Below, piece after piece: positions 19,053 to 28,564 of a stretch of 53,674 nucleotides of DNA. The notes below the pieces were generated by a model, which saw only the letters and a program-made list of their open reading frames with translations, had not been told where the DNA came from and searched no databases. A program made the position numbers and the translations under genes. Numbering within the stretch: the stretch's first letter is position 1; each line of letters opens with the position of its first letter. Source of the DNA: Nitrosomonas sp. (GTDB lineage Bacteria; Pseudomonadota; Gammaproteobacteria; Burkholderiales; Nitrosomonadaceae); NCBI GenBank assembly GCA_021604405.1, contig BQJA01000012.1, positions 1 through 53,674 on the forward strand, in the 5' to 3' direction.

Positions 19053-19940
19053 TTATTTCAGATTGATTATTTGTTTTCTGGTTTCAGGCGTCAGAACCGT
19101 TTTGCGCGGTTCCGGCTTCCAGGCATGGCCATAGATCACTTCAAAGGTTGCTGGCAGCTTTTCTTGTTGACGCAAGGTTTCATACCGATTAACTGCTTGC
19201 CGCCATGCGTTTTTTCCGGTTAAGCCGCGTCGCCTGCCTTGAGTAACGTTATGTGCACCAATCTTTTTCAAGTCACGCATCACTTGCCCGACATCATCAT
19301 AGGTCAGGGTGATGTATTCCATATCCATTACTGGCGTGGCAAAGCCGTTGTGTACCAGCAGATCACCGATATCGTGCATATCAATAAATCGGTTGGTGTG
19401 CTGATAATCATCGACACTTTGAAAAGCATGGCGCAGTTCTTTCAAGGTATCTGGCCCAAAAGTGCTAAACATAAACAATCCTTCGCCGCGCAGGACGCGA
19501 TGAATTTCTGCAAACGTCGATTTTAAGTCATTACACCATTGCAGTGCCAGATTTGACCAAACCATATCAGTGCAGGCTTCTTTGAACGGTAACTGTTCCA
19601 TGTCACAGCACACATAATCGCTGCGGCTCCCTGGCAATGGCAGCCATTTTTTCCACCATGCAGCGGGTACGCGCGCCTGTGCCTGTAACAGCATGGTCAA
19701 TGCAATATCCACTGCCATCATTCTGGAAGCCGGATATCGCGTCGCCAATTTTCGGCTGCCATAACCTGTTCCACTGCCCGCATCAAGAATCGTATTCGGT
19801 GCAAATTTGATGTAATCAAGGCGTGATAGCATTCGGTCACATATTTCACGTTGTAATACAGCTGCCTGATCATAGCTTGCCGCTGCACGCTCAAATGCAA
19901 TGCGTAACTGCTTTTTATCTAGGATGTGATCATAATTCAT
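19053..19940 (-). CDS. bioC: Malonyl-ACP O-methyltransferase
   Basis: SAM-dependent methyltransferase that methyl-esterifies malonyl-ACP to start pimeloyl synthesis for biotin. The 295-residue product has the SAM motif ILDAGSGTGYGSRKL (~54-68), motif II (MMAVDIALTML), and MVWSNLALQWCNDL (the BioC-type SNLALQWC block). The N-terminal FERAAASYDQAAVLQ is also characteristic of BioC. Its ATG overlaps the end of bioH by 11 bases, so translation is probably coupled. Confidence 0.96.
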   Translation of the reverse strand: MNYDHILDKKQLRIAFERAAASYDQAAVLQREICDRMLSRLDYIKFAPNTILDAGSGTGYGSRKLATRYPASRMMAVDIALTMLLQAQARVPAAWWKKWLPLPGSRSDYVCCDMEQLPFKEACTDMVWSNLALQWCNDLKSTFAEIHRVLRGEGLFMFSTFGPDTLKELRHAFQSVDDYQHTNRFIDMHDIGDLLVHNGFATPVMDMEYITLTYDDVGQVMRDLKKIGAHNVTQGRRRGLTGKNAWRQAVNRYETLRQQEKLPATFEVIYGHAWKPEPRKTVLTPETRKQIINLK

Positions 19941-20691
19941 AGAGGCTCGTTATAAATTGGCTTGGGTCCGACAAAAAAGGCACATGACCACAGCCTGAAA
20001 ATAGCGCCAGTTTTGAATGCTGCAACTGTTGGTGCATCCATTTGGCCGCAGAAACCGGAGTAATTACATCATTCTCACCATGCATCAGTAGAACTGATTG
20101 CTTAATTTGCTTTACTTCATCGCGCAAGTCGCTGGTCAGTAAAATTTCCAACCCCGCCAGCAGCATATGAATGTCTGGTTGGCCACACTGGATGAAATTT
20201 TTTCGCAGCTGCGCCAAAACAGGTTTGCTATCGGAACTGCCACTGAGTTGTAAAGTTAAAAACCGATTGATCGTTTCCTCGTAATGTTGCTCGAGATTAT
20301 GCCTGAATAGCTTTAACGTGGTTGTTTCCATTCCCCAAGGCCAATCAGGACGTTTTACAAAACAAGGTGTGGTGGCAATCAACACAAGTGCCGAAATACG
20401 TTCTGGATACCGTATAGCCAACTGCATGGCGATCTGCCCGCCCAACGACCAGCCACAGACTATACAGCTTTCCGGTAAAATTTCCCAAACTTTATCAACC
20501 ATGCGCTGTAAAGTGCCAGGTTGACAGGGCGGACTGTAGCCATGCCCCGGCAAATCAACCAGATGTAGGCAATAACGCTTTGCCAGCTGATCACGGACGC
20601 TGTGCCAGATTTTGCTGTGCATAGCCCAGCCATGCAGCAGTACAAGATTCGGGCCATTACCCAGAATTTCAACATGTATTTTGTTATTCAC
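19930..20691 (-). CDS. bioH: Pimeloyl-ACP methyl ester carboxylesterase
   Basis: Alpha/beta-hydrolase that removes the methyl group placed by BioC once the pimeloyl chain is complete. The 253-residue protein has HGWAMHSKIW near 20-29, DLPGHGYS near 46-53 and the nucleophile elbow CGWSLGG with Ser82, the same residue number as in E. coli BioH. LLMHGENDVITP supplies the acid and GCGHVPFLSDP the histidine. The GTG start at 20691 follows bioF by six bases. Clustering bioH directly with bioC supports the functional assignment. Confidence 0.96.
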   Translation of the reverse strand: MNNKIHVEILGNGPNLVLLHGWAMHSKIWHSVRDQLAKRYCLHLVDLPGHGYSPPCQPGTLQRMVDKVWEILPESCIVCGWSLGGQIAMQLAIRYPERISALVLIATTPCFVKRPDWPWGMETTTLKLFRHNLEQHYEETINRFLTLQLSGSSDSKPVLAQLRKNFIQCGQPDIHMLLAGLEILLTSDLRDEVKQIKQSVLLMHGENDVITPVSAAKWMHQQLQHSKLALFSGCGHVPFLSDPSQFITSLYEL

Positions 20692-20697
20692 TTGACT

Positions 20698-21864
20698 TTA
20701 ACTGTATTGTGACAATTCCCATAACGTAGTTGCCAAACGGTCTATATCGGTGCTGCTATGTGAAGTTGACAAGGATATTCTTAGTCGCGCTAAACCCGGC
20801 GGCACTGTTGGCGGACGAATTGCCGGCACCAATATCCCGCGCTTTCGCAATGCATCACTTAACCATATGGCCTTATTATTTTCTTCGACTATCAGCGGTT
20901 GGATTGGCGTTTGAGAGGGCAATAGTTGCCAGCGTAGTGATTTGAGCCCTTTCTTAAGTGATGCGATATTCTGTTGCAACTTATCACGTCGCCATGATTC
21001 CTGTTCAATTAATGTAAGACTTTTGCGCAAAGCATGGGACAGCAAAGCAGGTGCTGCTGTGGTGTAGATATAACTGCGCGCATATTGGATAAATGTTTCA
21101 ATGACATTCGCCTGCGCGGCGACAAATGCACCAGATACGCCTGCCGATTTACCAAGCGTTGCCATATAGATAATATTTGGCGCGTGTAAATTTCCAGCGT
21201 CTGATGAAAACAGGACGCCTTTTCCCTGTTTTCCCAATACTCCAAAACCATGAGCATCATCAAGTAATAACATCGCCTGATATTTTTTGCATAAGGCTAT
21301 TAACCTGCTAACTGGCGCGATGTCGCCATCCATGCTGAATACTGCGTCGGTTACAACCAGTTTGCGTCTGGCGTGTGATGCAGCTAATCGTTGCTCTAAC
21401 TTAATCAGGTCAAGGTGTGGATAGCGAAAAAATTTTGCGCCGCATAGTAACGCCGCATCATTCAATGACGCATGGTTTAGCTTGTCAGCAAAGACCGCGT
21501 CTTGGCGACCAAGTAACGCGGTCAATATGCCAATATTGGCCATATATCCAGTGGAAAACAACAATGCATTGGGAAAACCGGTAAATGACGCTAATGCTTG
21601 TTCCAGCTCGTGATGTGCGGCCGTGTGGCCATTAATGAGATGCGATGCGCTGGCACCCACGCCGTACTGGTGAGCGCCGTCACAAGCTGATTGAATTAAT
21701 TCAGGGTGGTTAGCCAGGCCGAGGTAATCATTGCTGCAAAACGCGAGATATTTACGTCCTGCAACGGTAACATGGGCTTCTTGGGGACCGCTAAGTATTA
21801 ACCGTTTCCGTCTTAAGCCTTTTTCGTCGCGGACACGAAGTTGCTCAAATAGCCCGGGGAACAT
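20698..21864 (-). CDS. bioF: 8-amino-7-oxononanoate synthase
   Basis: PLP enzyme that condenses pimeloyl-ACP with L-alanine. The 388-residue product carries CSNDYLGLANHPEL (43-56), GVGASASHLINGH (68-80), DDAHGFGVLGKQGKG (202-216) and the Schiff-base lysine K239 in YMATLGKSAGVSG. Length matches the family. It lies six bases after bioB and six before bioH in the biotin operon. Confidence 0.97.
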   Translation of the reverse strand: MFPGLFEQLRVRDEKGLRRKRLILSGPQEAHVTVAGRKYLAFCSNDYLGLANHPELIQSACDGAHQYGVGASASHLINGHTAAHHELEQALASFTGFPNALLFSTGYMANIGILTALLGRQDAVFADKLNHASLNDAALLCGAKFFRYPHLDLIKLEQRLAASHARRKLVVTDAVFSMDGDIAPVSRLIALCKKYQAMLLLDDAHGFGVLGKQGKGVLFSSDAGNLHAPNIIYMATLGKSAGVSGAFVAAQANVIETFIQYARSYIYTTAAPALLSHALRKSLTLIEQESWRRDKLQQNIASLKKGLKSLRWQLLPSQTPIQPLIVEENNKAIWLSDALRKRGILVPAIRPPTVPPGLARLRISLSTSHSSTDIDRLATTLWELSQYS

Positions 21865-21870
21865 AGCCAG

Positions 21871-22869
21871 TTACCGCGAACGAAGTCCCAACTTCTCGAA
21901 TAGGGCATGATCTTGCGCTGCTTCGGGGTTTCCGGTGGTTAATAACTTATCCCCATAAAAAATCGAATTGGCGCCTGCAAGAAAACATAATGCTTGAATA
22001 GCCTCTGACATTTCCCGCCTTCCAGCTGATAGCCTTACCATTGCTTTGGGCATCGAAATTCGTGCCGCCGCTATAGTGCGCACAAATTCAAGAGGATCAA
22101 GTGTTGCTGTTCCGTATAGTGGTGTGCCCTCAACTTGCACTAAATGATTGATTGGTACAGATTCGGGATATGGGTCAAGATTGGCCAGTTGCGCGATTAA
22201 ACCGGCCCGGGCATGGCGGGATTCTCCCATGCCAACAATTCCGCCACAACAGACGTTGATACCTGCATTACGAATTTCTTCCAAAGTATCAAGACGATCC
22301 TGATAATCCCGGGTGGTAATGATGTCACCATAAATCTCTGGTGCTGTATCGAGATTGTGATTGTAATAGTCCAGTCCAGCCATACTTAATTGTTCGGCTT
22401 GTCCCGGTTTTAGCATCCCCAACGTAGCGCAGGTTTCCAATCCCAATGTTTTTACCGCGCTAATCATCTCGGTTACTTCGTCGATATCGCGTTGCTTGGG
22501 TCCACGCCACGCTGCGCCCATGCAAAATCGTGTTGCGCCATGATCTTTTGCGGCTTTTGCTGCGGTAACCACTGTATCCAGTGATAGCATTGACTGATTC
22601 TCCACGCCAGTATGGTAGCGTGCTGCTTGCGGACAATAACCACAATCTTCAGGACATCCACCCGTTTTGACAGAAATCAGCGTGGATAACTGGATTTCAT
22701 TGGGGTCGTGAAATTGACGATGAATTGTTTGAGCACGATAAATCAAATCATTAAAAGGCAGGTCCAACAACATCTGAATTTGGGAAATAGGCCATTGTAA
22801 TGAATCTGATGCGTTGTCAGTGATACTATTGGATTGTTTCTCTATTAAGTTAACTGTAGGTTGATTCAT
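21871..22869 (-). CDS. bioB: Biotin synthase
   Basis: Radical-SAM enzyme that inserts sulfur into dethiobiotin. The 332-residue protein has the radical-SAM cluster cysteines C72, C76 and C79 in [20 protein letters not shown]. The [2Fe-2S] ligands follow in [10 protein letters not shown] and ETCATLGML, with [12 protein letters not shown] downstream. [20 protein letters not shown] matches the conserved C-terminal part. It is the first gene of bioBFHCD; the 114-base gap to divergent comF must hold the promoter. I found no convincing BirA operator there. Confidence 0.98.
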   Translation of the reverse strand: MNQPTVNLIEKQSNSITDNASDSLQWPISQIQMLLDLPFNDLIYRAQTIHRQFHDPNEIQLSTLISVKTGGCPEDCGYCPQAARYHTGVENQSMLSLDTVVTAAKAAKDHGATRFCMGAAWRGPKQRDIDEVTEMISAVKTLGLETCATLGMLKPGQAEQLSMAGLDYYNHNLDTAPEIYGDIITTRDYQDRLDTLEEIRNAGINVCCGGIVGMGESRHARAGLIAQLANLDPYPESVPINHLVQVEGTPLYGTATLDPLEFVRTIAAARISMPKAMVRLSAGRREMSEAIQALCFLAGANSIFYGDKLLTTGNPEAAQDHALFEKLGLRSR

Positions 22870-22983
22870 ACTCGTATTGGTTCCTGTAATTTGTTTATTT
22901 GCGCTCGAGGTGCCAAGATTCTCATAATTTCGTATGTTATCGGTATATCAAGGAGCCGGCCATCATTGACAATTTATACCTGA

Positions 22984-23694
22984 ATGCTTTCAATCAGTAA
23001 ATTAAATATTCTAAAAGCATTTTCTCAAAGATATTGCGTGCTATGTGGGACGCTCTCCAGGGATGATTTGTGCAATCCCTGCCGAAGCCAGTTGCCCCAA
23101 ATTCCAATCAATCATTGCCCGGTATGCTTGCTACCTGTCAAAACGTCCCTGGTCTGTGGTGCATGCCTGGCAAATCCACCTGCTTTTACGCGCATAAATG
23201 CCGCGTTTCATTATACCTTTCCTGTTGACGCACTGATTCGTTCTTTGAAGTACCGGTCACAACTCGTAATAGCGCCGATGTTGGCAAATTTCCTAATAGA
23301 AAAGATAGACATTTCAGATCCGCCTGATTTTATTATCCCGGTGCCTCTTCACGCCATCAGGCTACGCGAAAGAGGTTTTAATCAGTCCGTTGAAATTGGT
23401 CGCTATATTTCTAAGAAGCACAATATTAAAATGTTACCTGATTCATGTTCGCGGGTAAGAAATACACCCTCTCAAGTCGGACTGCCTTGGCAGGAACGCG
23501 AAAAGAATATCCGTCATGCATTTGTCTGCAAAACAGATTTATCAGGGAAACATGTTGCCATACTAGATGACGTCATGACCAGCGGTGCGACATTAAATGA
23601 AATGGCAAAATTGCTGCGTCAGCAAGGCGCCGCAGTCGTTGATGGCTGGGTCGTTGCAAGAGCACTTCCTGCGACAGAAATGCATTTTTCTTGA
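22984..23694 (+). CDS. comF: ComF family phosphoribosyltransferase-like protein
   Basis: A 236-residue protein of the ComF/GntX family, linked to DNA uptake or use of external DNA. The N-terminal zinc-finger cysteines are in CVLCGTLSRDDLCNPC and CPVCLLPVKTSLVCGACL. The C-terminal half is a phosphoribosyltransferase fold with the PRPP-binding loop VAILDDVMTSGATLNEMAK. Catalytic activity is not established for the family. It is divergent from bioB. A TTGACA hexamer at 22968 lies too close to the ATG to serve this start. Confidence 0.92.
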   Translation: MLSISKLNILKAFSQRYCVLCGTLSRDDLCNPCRSQLPQIPINHCPVCLLPVKTSLVCGACLANPPAFTRINAAFHYTFPVDALIRSLKYRSQLVIAPMLANFLIEKIDISDPPDFIIPVPLHAIRLRERGFNQSVEIGRYISKKHNIKMLPDSCSRVRNTPSQVGLPWQEREKNIRHAFVCKTDLSGKHVAILDDVMTSGATLNEMAKLLRQQGAAVVDGWVVARALPATEMHFS

Positions 23695-24311
23695 TAAATC
23701 CAGGGTATGTCCGTTACAGCATGCTTGGTGTTCAATTTTTTGTATATCTATTTGGCGTTTTATCGCTGTCACTAACTTTATTGCTGCACTTTGCAGATTA
23801 AAACCACCATATATCTTGTCTATGTGACATTTACAAAAGTCCATATATACAAACGAAACATTTGCTGACAACGCTTGGGATTCCAAGGTACTGCAGCCAA
23901 AGAAAAGCCTGTTAAAATGTTTCTGTCGGTTATACAGCCTGAATATCCAGCACGGCCTGCACATGGTGAATCGTAAGCCAAGGTTATCAAGCATATGGCA
24001 CGAGTTCCAGGTGATACTTATGCGTTGTCTGGAGCATGTGATTTGAGTATTAATGTGGCCCTGGTGATCCTGGAGTGCGATAGGCTTTGAATTTATGAGA
24101 TAAGACGACAACCGGGACATATTTAACAGATTGATTTGTGCGGTAACATGATAAAAAGTGTTCGAATAAAGCAGTGTTGGGCACTGCTCGAGACCGTTTA
24201 ATTAATGTCGATGGTGCTTGCGCGAGTACGTTTGCCGAAAAACCAATTAAGTCCAAATTATTATTGGCGTGATGTTTGTTTTATTTATGAATACGTTATT
24301 ATGGGTCCGGG
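23695..24311. other. Intergenic stretch with only uninterpretable coding debris
   Basis: About 620 bases after comF. A plus-strand ATG near 23918 reads MFLSVIQPEYP, a weak match to the first residues of TrmL (tRNA cytidine-34 methyltransferase), which often follows comF in betaproteobacteria, but similarity ends there. Another frame reads MARVPGDTYALSGACDLSIN without a recognised family. A long minus-strand frame across 23593-24120 overlaps comF and has no family features. I see no intact gene. Confidence 0.45.
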
Positions 24312-25172
24312 TTGAAATATATGAGAATATATCTGAATATATTGCGGCGCTTTGCCGCAAAGGTAAACAATAAGGTTTTTTTTGTATACCAATTACTGCT
24401 GTCGCGCCTATTTTCTAAACGAAAAACGAAGATTCTTTTTTCCAACAAACAGGATTGGGAGGGTTCGATCAAGAAAGGGTTTCAATTTGCGCCTTTTGAA
24501 ATTAAGTTCGGCGATCTTCCTGCTGAACAAATCAGAAATTTTGATCTTGTTATGCCATTGACCATTCCTGATTTGAAATACTTAAATGGAAAGCGCGATT
24601 TAATCAAAAATAATCCGATCCCGATCCCGAGCATTGAAGCCATTCTGTTGTGTGACGATAAATACTCGCTTAATAAATGGCTTGTTGGTAATGGTTATGA
24701 GCGTTTTGTGCCAAAGATGGGGGGTGAGCAAACCTTTCCATATATTTTAAAAAAGAAAATTGATGAATGGGGGGCAAATACGCATATAGTTTTAAATGCG
24801 CAGCAAGAACAGAAGCTTGCGGGAATCATCGGTCATCCGGATTATTTTACGCAGGCGTTGATTGCCGGGCCAACTGAATATGCCACGCACATTTTTATTA
24901 AAGATCAAAAAATCGTATGCTCAATAAATATTAAATATGCCTTCGAAACTGACGAACCGATTAAAGGCAAGGACAAGGTAATTTTTGAGGAAATATGCGG
25001 CTGTCCCTATCTTGATCTGTTTTCGTCCATCCTGGTGTCTATAGGCTTTGAGGGTGTATGTTGTTTTAATTACAAAGTTTACGATAATCGTCCCTTTATT
25101 ATTGAAATTAACCCAAGGGTTGGCGGAAGTCTCTGCCCCTATCTTTTTTCCTTTGTAAGGCGTGTAAGCTAA
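24312..25172 (+). CDS. ATP-grasp domain protein, possible carboxylate-amine ligase
   Basis: A ~286-residue protein with an ATP-grasp fold. Features are KILFSNKQDWEG near 37-48, IPIPSIEAILLCDDKYSLNK in the middle, the nucleotide-binding strand FPYILKKKIDEWGANTHIV, and the terminal metal-binding block FIIEINPRVGGSLCPY. The glutamate and asparagine of EINPR are the usual magnesium ligands. Substrate unknown; ATP-grasp enzymes join a carboxylate to an amine or thiol. The start may be TTG 24312 or ATG 24321. The gene is AT-rich, rich in AAA/AAT/ATT codons, and sits between degenerate stretches, which suggests acquisition by transfer (inference). Confidence 0.75.
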   Translation: MKYMRIYLNILRRFAAKVNNKVFFVYQLLLSRLFSKRKTKILFSNKQDWEGSIKKGFQFAPFEIKFGDLPAEQIRNFDLVMPLTIPDLKYLNGKRDLIKNNPIPIPSIEAILLCDDKYSLNKWLVGNGYERFVPKMGGEQTFPYILKKKIDEWGANTHIVLNAQQEQKLAGIIGHPDYFTQALIAGPTEYATHIFIKDQKIVCSINIKYAFETDEPIKGKDKVIFEEICGCPYLDLFSSILVSIGFEGVCCFNYKVYDNRPFIIEINPRVGGSLCPYLFSFVRRVS

Positions 25173-25912
25173 GAATCTGATTGACAAGAAGCTGTGGCCA
25201 GTTATAGCTGTCGTTTCAGCATAGCTGGTGGGTCGAGTGAAGTGGCTGAAACAAGTTACAGGGATTACTCGATAACATCCTGACAGCTATTAATGTGCAA
25301 GGCGGCTTACTTCTTCCAGAACAAATCAGATAGTATACGGGGCGCTATCGGACACTGCTGCAATAAGCAAAAAAAGAGTGTGCGCCATTCTGCGTGGCCG
25401 GCCAATACCGTGGCAAACAATTAATGTTCATTGAAAGTTGCAAATGCACATGAGAATGGTTACTATTAATATATCTACTCTTATATTATATTTCCTTATA
25501 ATATCAAACGTAACAAAAGCGAGTTTATGAGAGTAGTAAGAATAGGCTATATCAAAGTTAAGAACGATTTTAAATAAATTTATAGTAATTATTCAGTGAT
25601 TAAGAAATGAAAAAAGTTCTTGACAGGGTTTCTTGAGTCAAAATGTAGCAGCGATCGTGTAACGATATTGATTTTACATGGCGTATTAAATTACTCCAAT
25701 AATACATGCGTCGATAGCCGAGGCTGACAGTCTGTAAACAAAAGCTCGTCAATAAGCTTCTTGCATCATTTTTGTTGCATACCGATTAGACAGGTATCAG
25801 GGATCGATAGCCAGAAGCCTTGGTGCACTGTCTATCGAATCAGCGCAGGAGAAGTGTAACTGCCATTGCATGAAGGCATTTACTGTCATAGCCGCCGGAA
25901 AACCCTATTACC
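25173..25912. other. AT-rich non-coding stretch with an inverted repeat
   Basis: No open frame with family support. A perfect 8-base inverted repeat (GTTTCAGC at 25213-25220, GCTGAAAC at 25245-25252) lies just downstream of the ATP-grasp gene, without a T-tract. A second inverted repeat, ATCGATAG/CTATCGA, occurs at about 25802-25839. The segment 25440-25700 is strongly AT-rich. It separates the ATP-grasp gene from transposase debris. Confidence 0.45.
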
Positions 25913-26001
25913 GCTACAGCGTCTGCACGCGTGCACTTGTATAATGCATACCATCTACGCGCACTGGAACGGCTGCAACTTTATATGCAGGATGTGTTGA
26001 G
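25913..26001 (+). mobile_element. IS66-family transposase remnant
   Basis: One frame reads ATASARVHLYNAYHLRALER then LQLYMQDV. This resembles the C-terminal block of IS66-type transposases, where CNAHHLREL is conserved after a TA.R.AL stretch. The cysteine has become tyrosine. The flanking frames contain stops and no further clear transposase motifs, and no terminal inverted repeats or target duplication were found. It is a short decayed fragment, and the assignment rests on about 15 residues. Confidence 0.35.
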
Positions 26002-26464
26002 GTTTATGATCAATCCCATCGTCTCCTTTATAAACAGTCAAGGCGAGAGCGATAGCAGAATGGCCTAGGTGCATCAGAAAATACCCGATTGCTTGCGCCG
26101 GAAAATTGCTCCTTTTTATGCTGCTAGCTGCTTTCTGGTTAGCGTTGTACTGAACAGATACTGTCGATGCAGCATTGTTTTGCAACGTACATGATTCAGC
26201 GAAACGGTATCAGCGTCATATGACGGAGATAATGGCTTAGAATATCTGTTATTCAAGCGTAGTTTGATGGAAAGCAGAATTATCGGACGGAAATGGCGAA
26301 ATTATTCGCGTAATTATTCAGGGTATTAAAGCAGGATTCTATGCCTGGTTTGGTAAAGGTTGCAGGCAGGTGAAATTCGATGTGGTTTGGTGAGGACCTG
26401 AGTGCGGAATTGGGAACTGAGATGGAAAAGGTTGGTTTGTCAGAATTTAAGGGAGTGAGAAATA
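26002..26464. other. Non-coding stretch upstream of the methyltransferase
   Basis: About 460 bases. No gene supported. Parts may be further transposase debris continuing from 26001, but no frame is recognisable. The Shine-Dalgarno-like GGGAGTGAG at 26449-26457 serves the next gene. Confidence 0.4.
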
Positions 26465-27484
26465 GTGATGCACACGCTTGAGCACAAGGATGGACTTGTG
26501 GAGATAGAGGAAGTTGAATGTAATAAAAGAATTATATATGTCAAGCTGGCAGACCATGAAAAGGAAACACGAAAATTTTCATGCATGACATCTTATCCGG
26601 TGAGTCTGATACAAATGCTTCTGGATGTAAAGGGTCCGGAATGGTTGTGTGATGAAATTGCCCGGGATGAGGAAAGAAGTTATGTTCAAGAATACATAGC
26701 CAAATCCACATTTAGCTATGTGGATGATAATGTTTTTTTGAGAAAAGATATTCTGGATTTCGGATGTGGCTCTGGATCCTCTACCATGGTTCTTGCACGT
26801 TTGTTTCCAGATGCCAGGATTACAGGTATTGATTTTGTGGAGAAATTTCTTAATGTGGCGAGGTCGAGAGCCGAATTTTACAATTATAGGAATGTAGAAT
26901 TTTTTTGTTCGCCGGAACCTGGCACTCTGCCTCAGGGAATTCGAAAAAAGAAATATGATTTTATTTTCTTGAGCGCAGTTTTTGAACATCTTCTTCCTCA
27001 AGAACGTAAAGACATAATGCCCATGATATGGGCTTATCTCAAGCCGGGCGGTATATTATTTCTTAATGAAACACCCTATAGATACTTTCCGGTAGAGTCT
27101 CATACCACTGGGGGGTTGCCGCTAATTAATTATTTGCCAGACTGGCTGACTCTTTATATGTCACGTTATCTGTCTAAAAGCGTGCCACGCAATACAACAT
27201 GGCCAGATTTATTGCGCATGGGTATACGGGGCGGTACAGTTGGCGAAATTGTTGCAACGCTTTCTAATGAAAAAGAAAAAGCGCACGTTTTAAACCCTCA
27301 CAAACTGGGTATAAAAGATCAGAGTGATATTTGGTATAAAGTGGCAGCCGAAAGAACGTTAAGTCCATTAAAGAAATTAGTTATCACGGCTTTATTTTTT
27401 TGTAAAAAAATAACCTTTGCCAAGCTTACACCTTATCTTTCGCTAGCAATACAAAAAAAAGCACTGGATAATCATCAGGCTTAG
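26465..27484 (+). CDS. Class I SAM-dependent methyltransferase
   Basis: A 339-residue protein with a Rossmann methyltransferase domain. Motif I is DILDFGCGSGSSTMVL (~93-108). Motif II is ARITGIDFVEKFLNVAR and the post-II region is NVEFFCSPEP. Motif III-like KYDFIFLSAVFEHLLPQER and LKPGGILFLNETPY (the UbiG/type-11 pattern) follow. The C-terminal ~130 residues have no assigned domain. The N-terminal ~90 residues could be a recognition region. Substrate unknown. Start choice is GTG 26465 or ATG 26468, both after GGGAGTGAG. Codon use is AT-rich, with many AGA and ATA codons, like the ATP-grasp gene upstream and unlike the housekeeping neighbours. Confidence 0.85.
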   Translation: MMHTLEHKDGLVEIEEVECNKRIIYVKLADHEKETRKFSCMTSYPVSLIQMLLDVKGPEWLCDEIARDEERSYVQEYIAKSTFSYVDDNVFLRKDILDFGCGSGSSTMVLARLFPDARITGIDFVEKFLNVARSRAEFYNYRNVEFFCSPEPGTLPQGIRKKKYDFIFLSAVFEHLLPQERKDIMPMIWAYLKPGGILFLNETPYRYFPVESHTTGGLPLINYLPDWLTLYMSRYLSKSVPRNTTWPDLLRMGIRGGTVGEIVATLSNEKEKAHVLNPHKLGIKDQSDIWYKVAAERTLSPLKKLVITALFFCKKITFAKLTPYLSLAIQKKALDNHQA

Positions 27485-27687
27485 AATTAATTGATCCGAG
27501 ATTGGTAGCGTTATCTATAATAATAAATAATCGAAAACAAGATCAATACGTCAACACATTGTCGAATGGATGAAGTGTAAGCCCATTCCAATCAAGCAGC
27601 CGATTAACATCAAGTCCAGCTAGTTGTGTTATATTCCATGAACATGGCAACGTCTTGTGTCCATTTCATTTAGGATAAAAGTGTCTC

Positions 27688-28410
27688 ATGGCAACATCTC
27701 GTCAAATTTCTGCTGAGCGGGCAATTATAATGCTTTCAGTCATTAAGGAATTTCAGGCGTTGTCCTCAGCGGATCTGGAAGAAGTGGCGCAGGTTTGCCA
27801 TTGGCATCGTTATGAGACCAATGAAAGTATTGTGCGCTATCACGATAGTAGTAATAGTGCTTTTTTTATTGTTCAAGGTGAAATACGCGTTACTTATCAT
27901 TCTTTGTCAGGCCATGAAGTTATTTTGTGTGACTTGTTGATCGGTGAAATGTTTGGTGAATTGACCGCTATTGATGGTCAAACCCGTTCAGCAACGGTCG
28001 TTGCAAAAACGGATACTTTGCTGGCATCCATGCCGGCAATGGCTTTTCAGAACCTGATTTATTCTAATCGACCTTTTGCCGAGGCCATTTTTAAACGGCT
28101 GACCGGAGAAGTGCGTCGTCTGACTGAGCGTGTTTATGACTTCAGTACGCTAGCAGTATGTAACCGTATCCATGCTGAGTTACTGCGCATGGCAAAAAAA
28201 AATATGACAACATCGGACACCGCAATTATCTCTCCAGCACCTACGCATACCGAAATTGCCAATCTGGTCAGTACGCACCGTGAAGCGGTAACGCGCGAAC
28301 TGAGTAATTTGACTAAAAAAAAATTAATTCTTCGCAAAAGCCATGATTTGCATATTCTTGATGTAGCAAGATTAGCTGAAATGGTTAATGTGGTACGTGG
28401 CGGTTTTTAG
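27688..28410 (+). CDS. Crp/Fnr family transcriptional regulator
   Basis: A 240-residue regulator with an N-terminal cyclic-nucleotide-binding domain (~20-140) and a C-terminal winged helix (~165-235). The phosphate-binding cassette reads GEMFGELTAIDGQTRSATV, with E91, R100 and S101 in the positions that contact cAMP in CRP, so it may bind a cyclic nucleotide. The recognition helix region is THTEIANLVSTHREAVTREL, matching Crp-type HTH. It lacks the N-terminal cysteine cluster of FNR. Target genes are unknown. A small acidic gene follows 150 bases downstream. Confidence 0.93.
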   Translation: MATSRQISAERAIIMLSVIKEFQALSSADLEEVAQVCHWHRYETNESIVRYHDSSNSAFFIVQGEIRVTYHSLSGHEVILCDLLIGEMFGELTAIDGQTRSATVVAKTDTLLASMPAMAFQNLIYSNRPFAEAIFKRLTGEVRRLTERVYDFSTLAVCNRIHAELLRMAKKNMTTSDTAIISPAPTHTEIANLVSTHREAVTRELSNLTKKKLILRKSHDLHILDVARLAEMVNVVRGGF

Positions 28411-28564
28411 TTTTGGCCCGTCTTATTGTTTTCGCAGAAAATTTTTTTTATTGTCCTGTCTTCTGGTGTGAAATTTCCCACTGAGAAAGAAATTGGACTT
28501 CTTTATCCTGAGCAAACGCTTTGAATTTCAAAAAGCGTTATTTTCAATTACAGGAGAAGATATC

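Noticed and set aside
22870..22983. BirA operator search in the bioB-comF gap
   Set aside because: No TTGTAAAC-type dyad of the right spacing was found, only AT-rich sequence.
23593..24120. Long minus-strand frame (~175 codons) overlapping comF
   Set aside because: Overlaps the real comF 3' end, has erratic composition with many cysteines, and shows no ribosome binding site or family motif.
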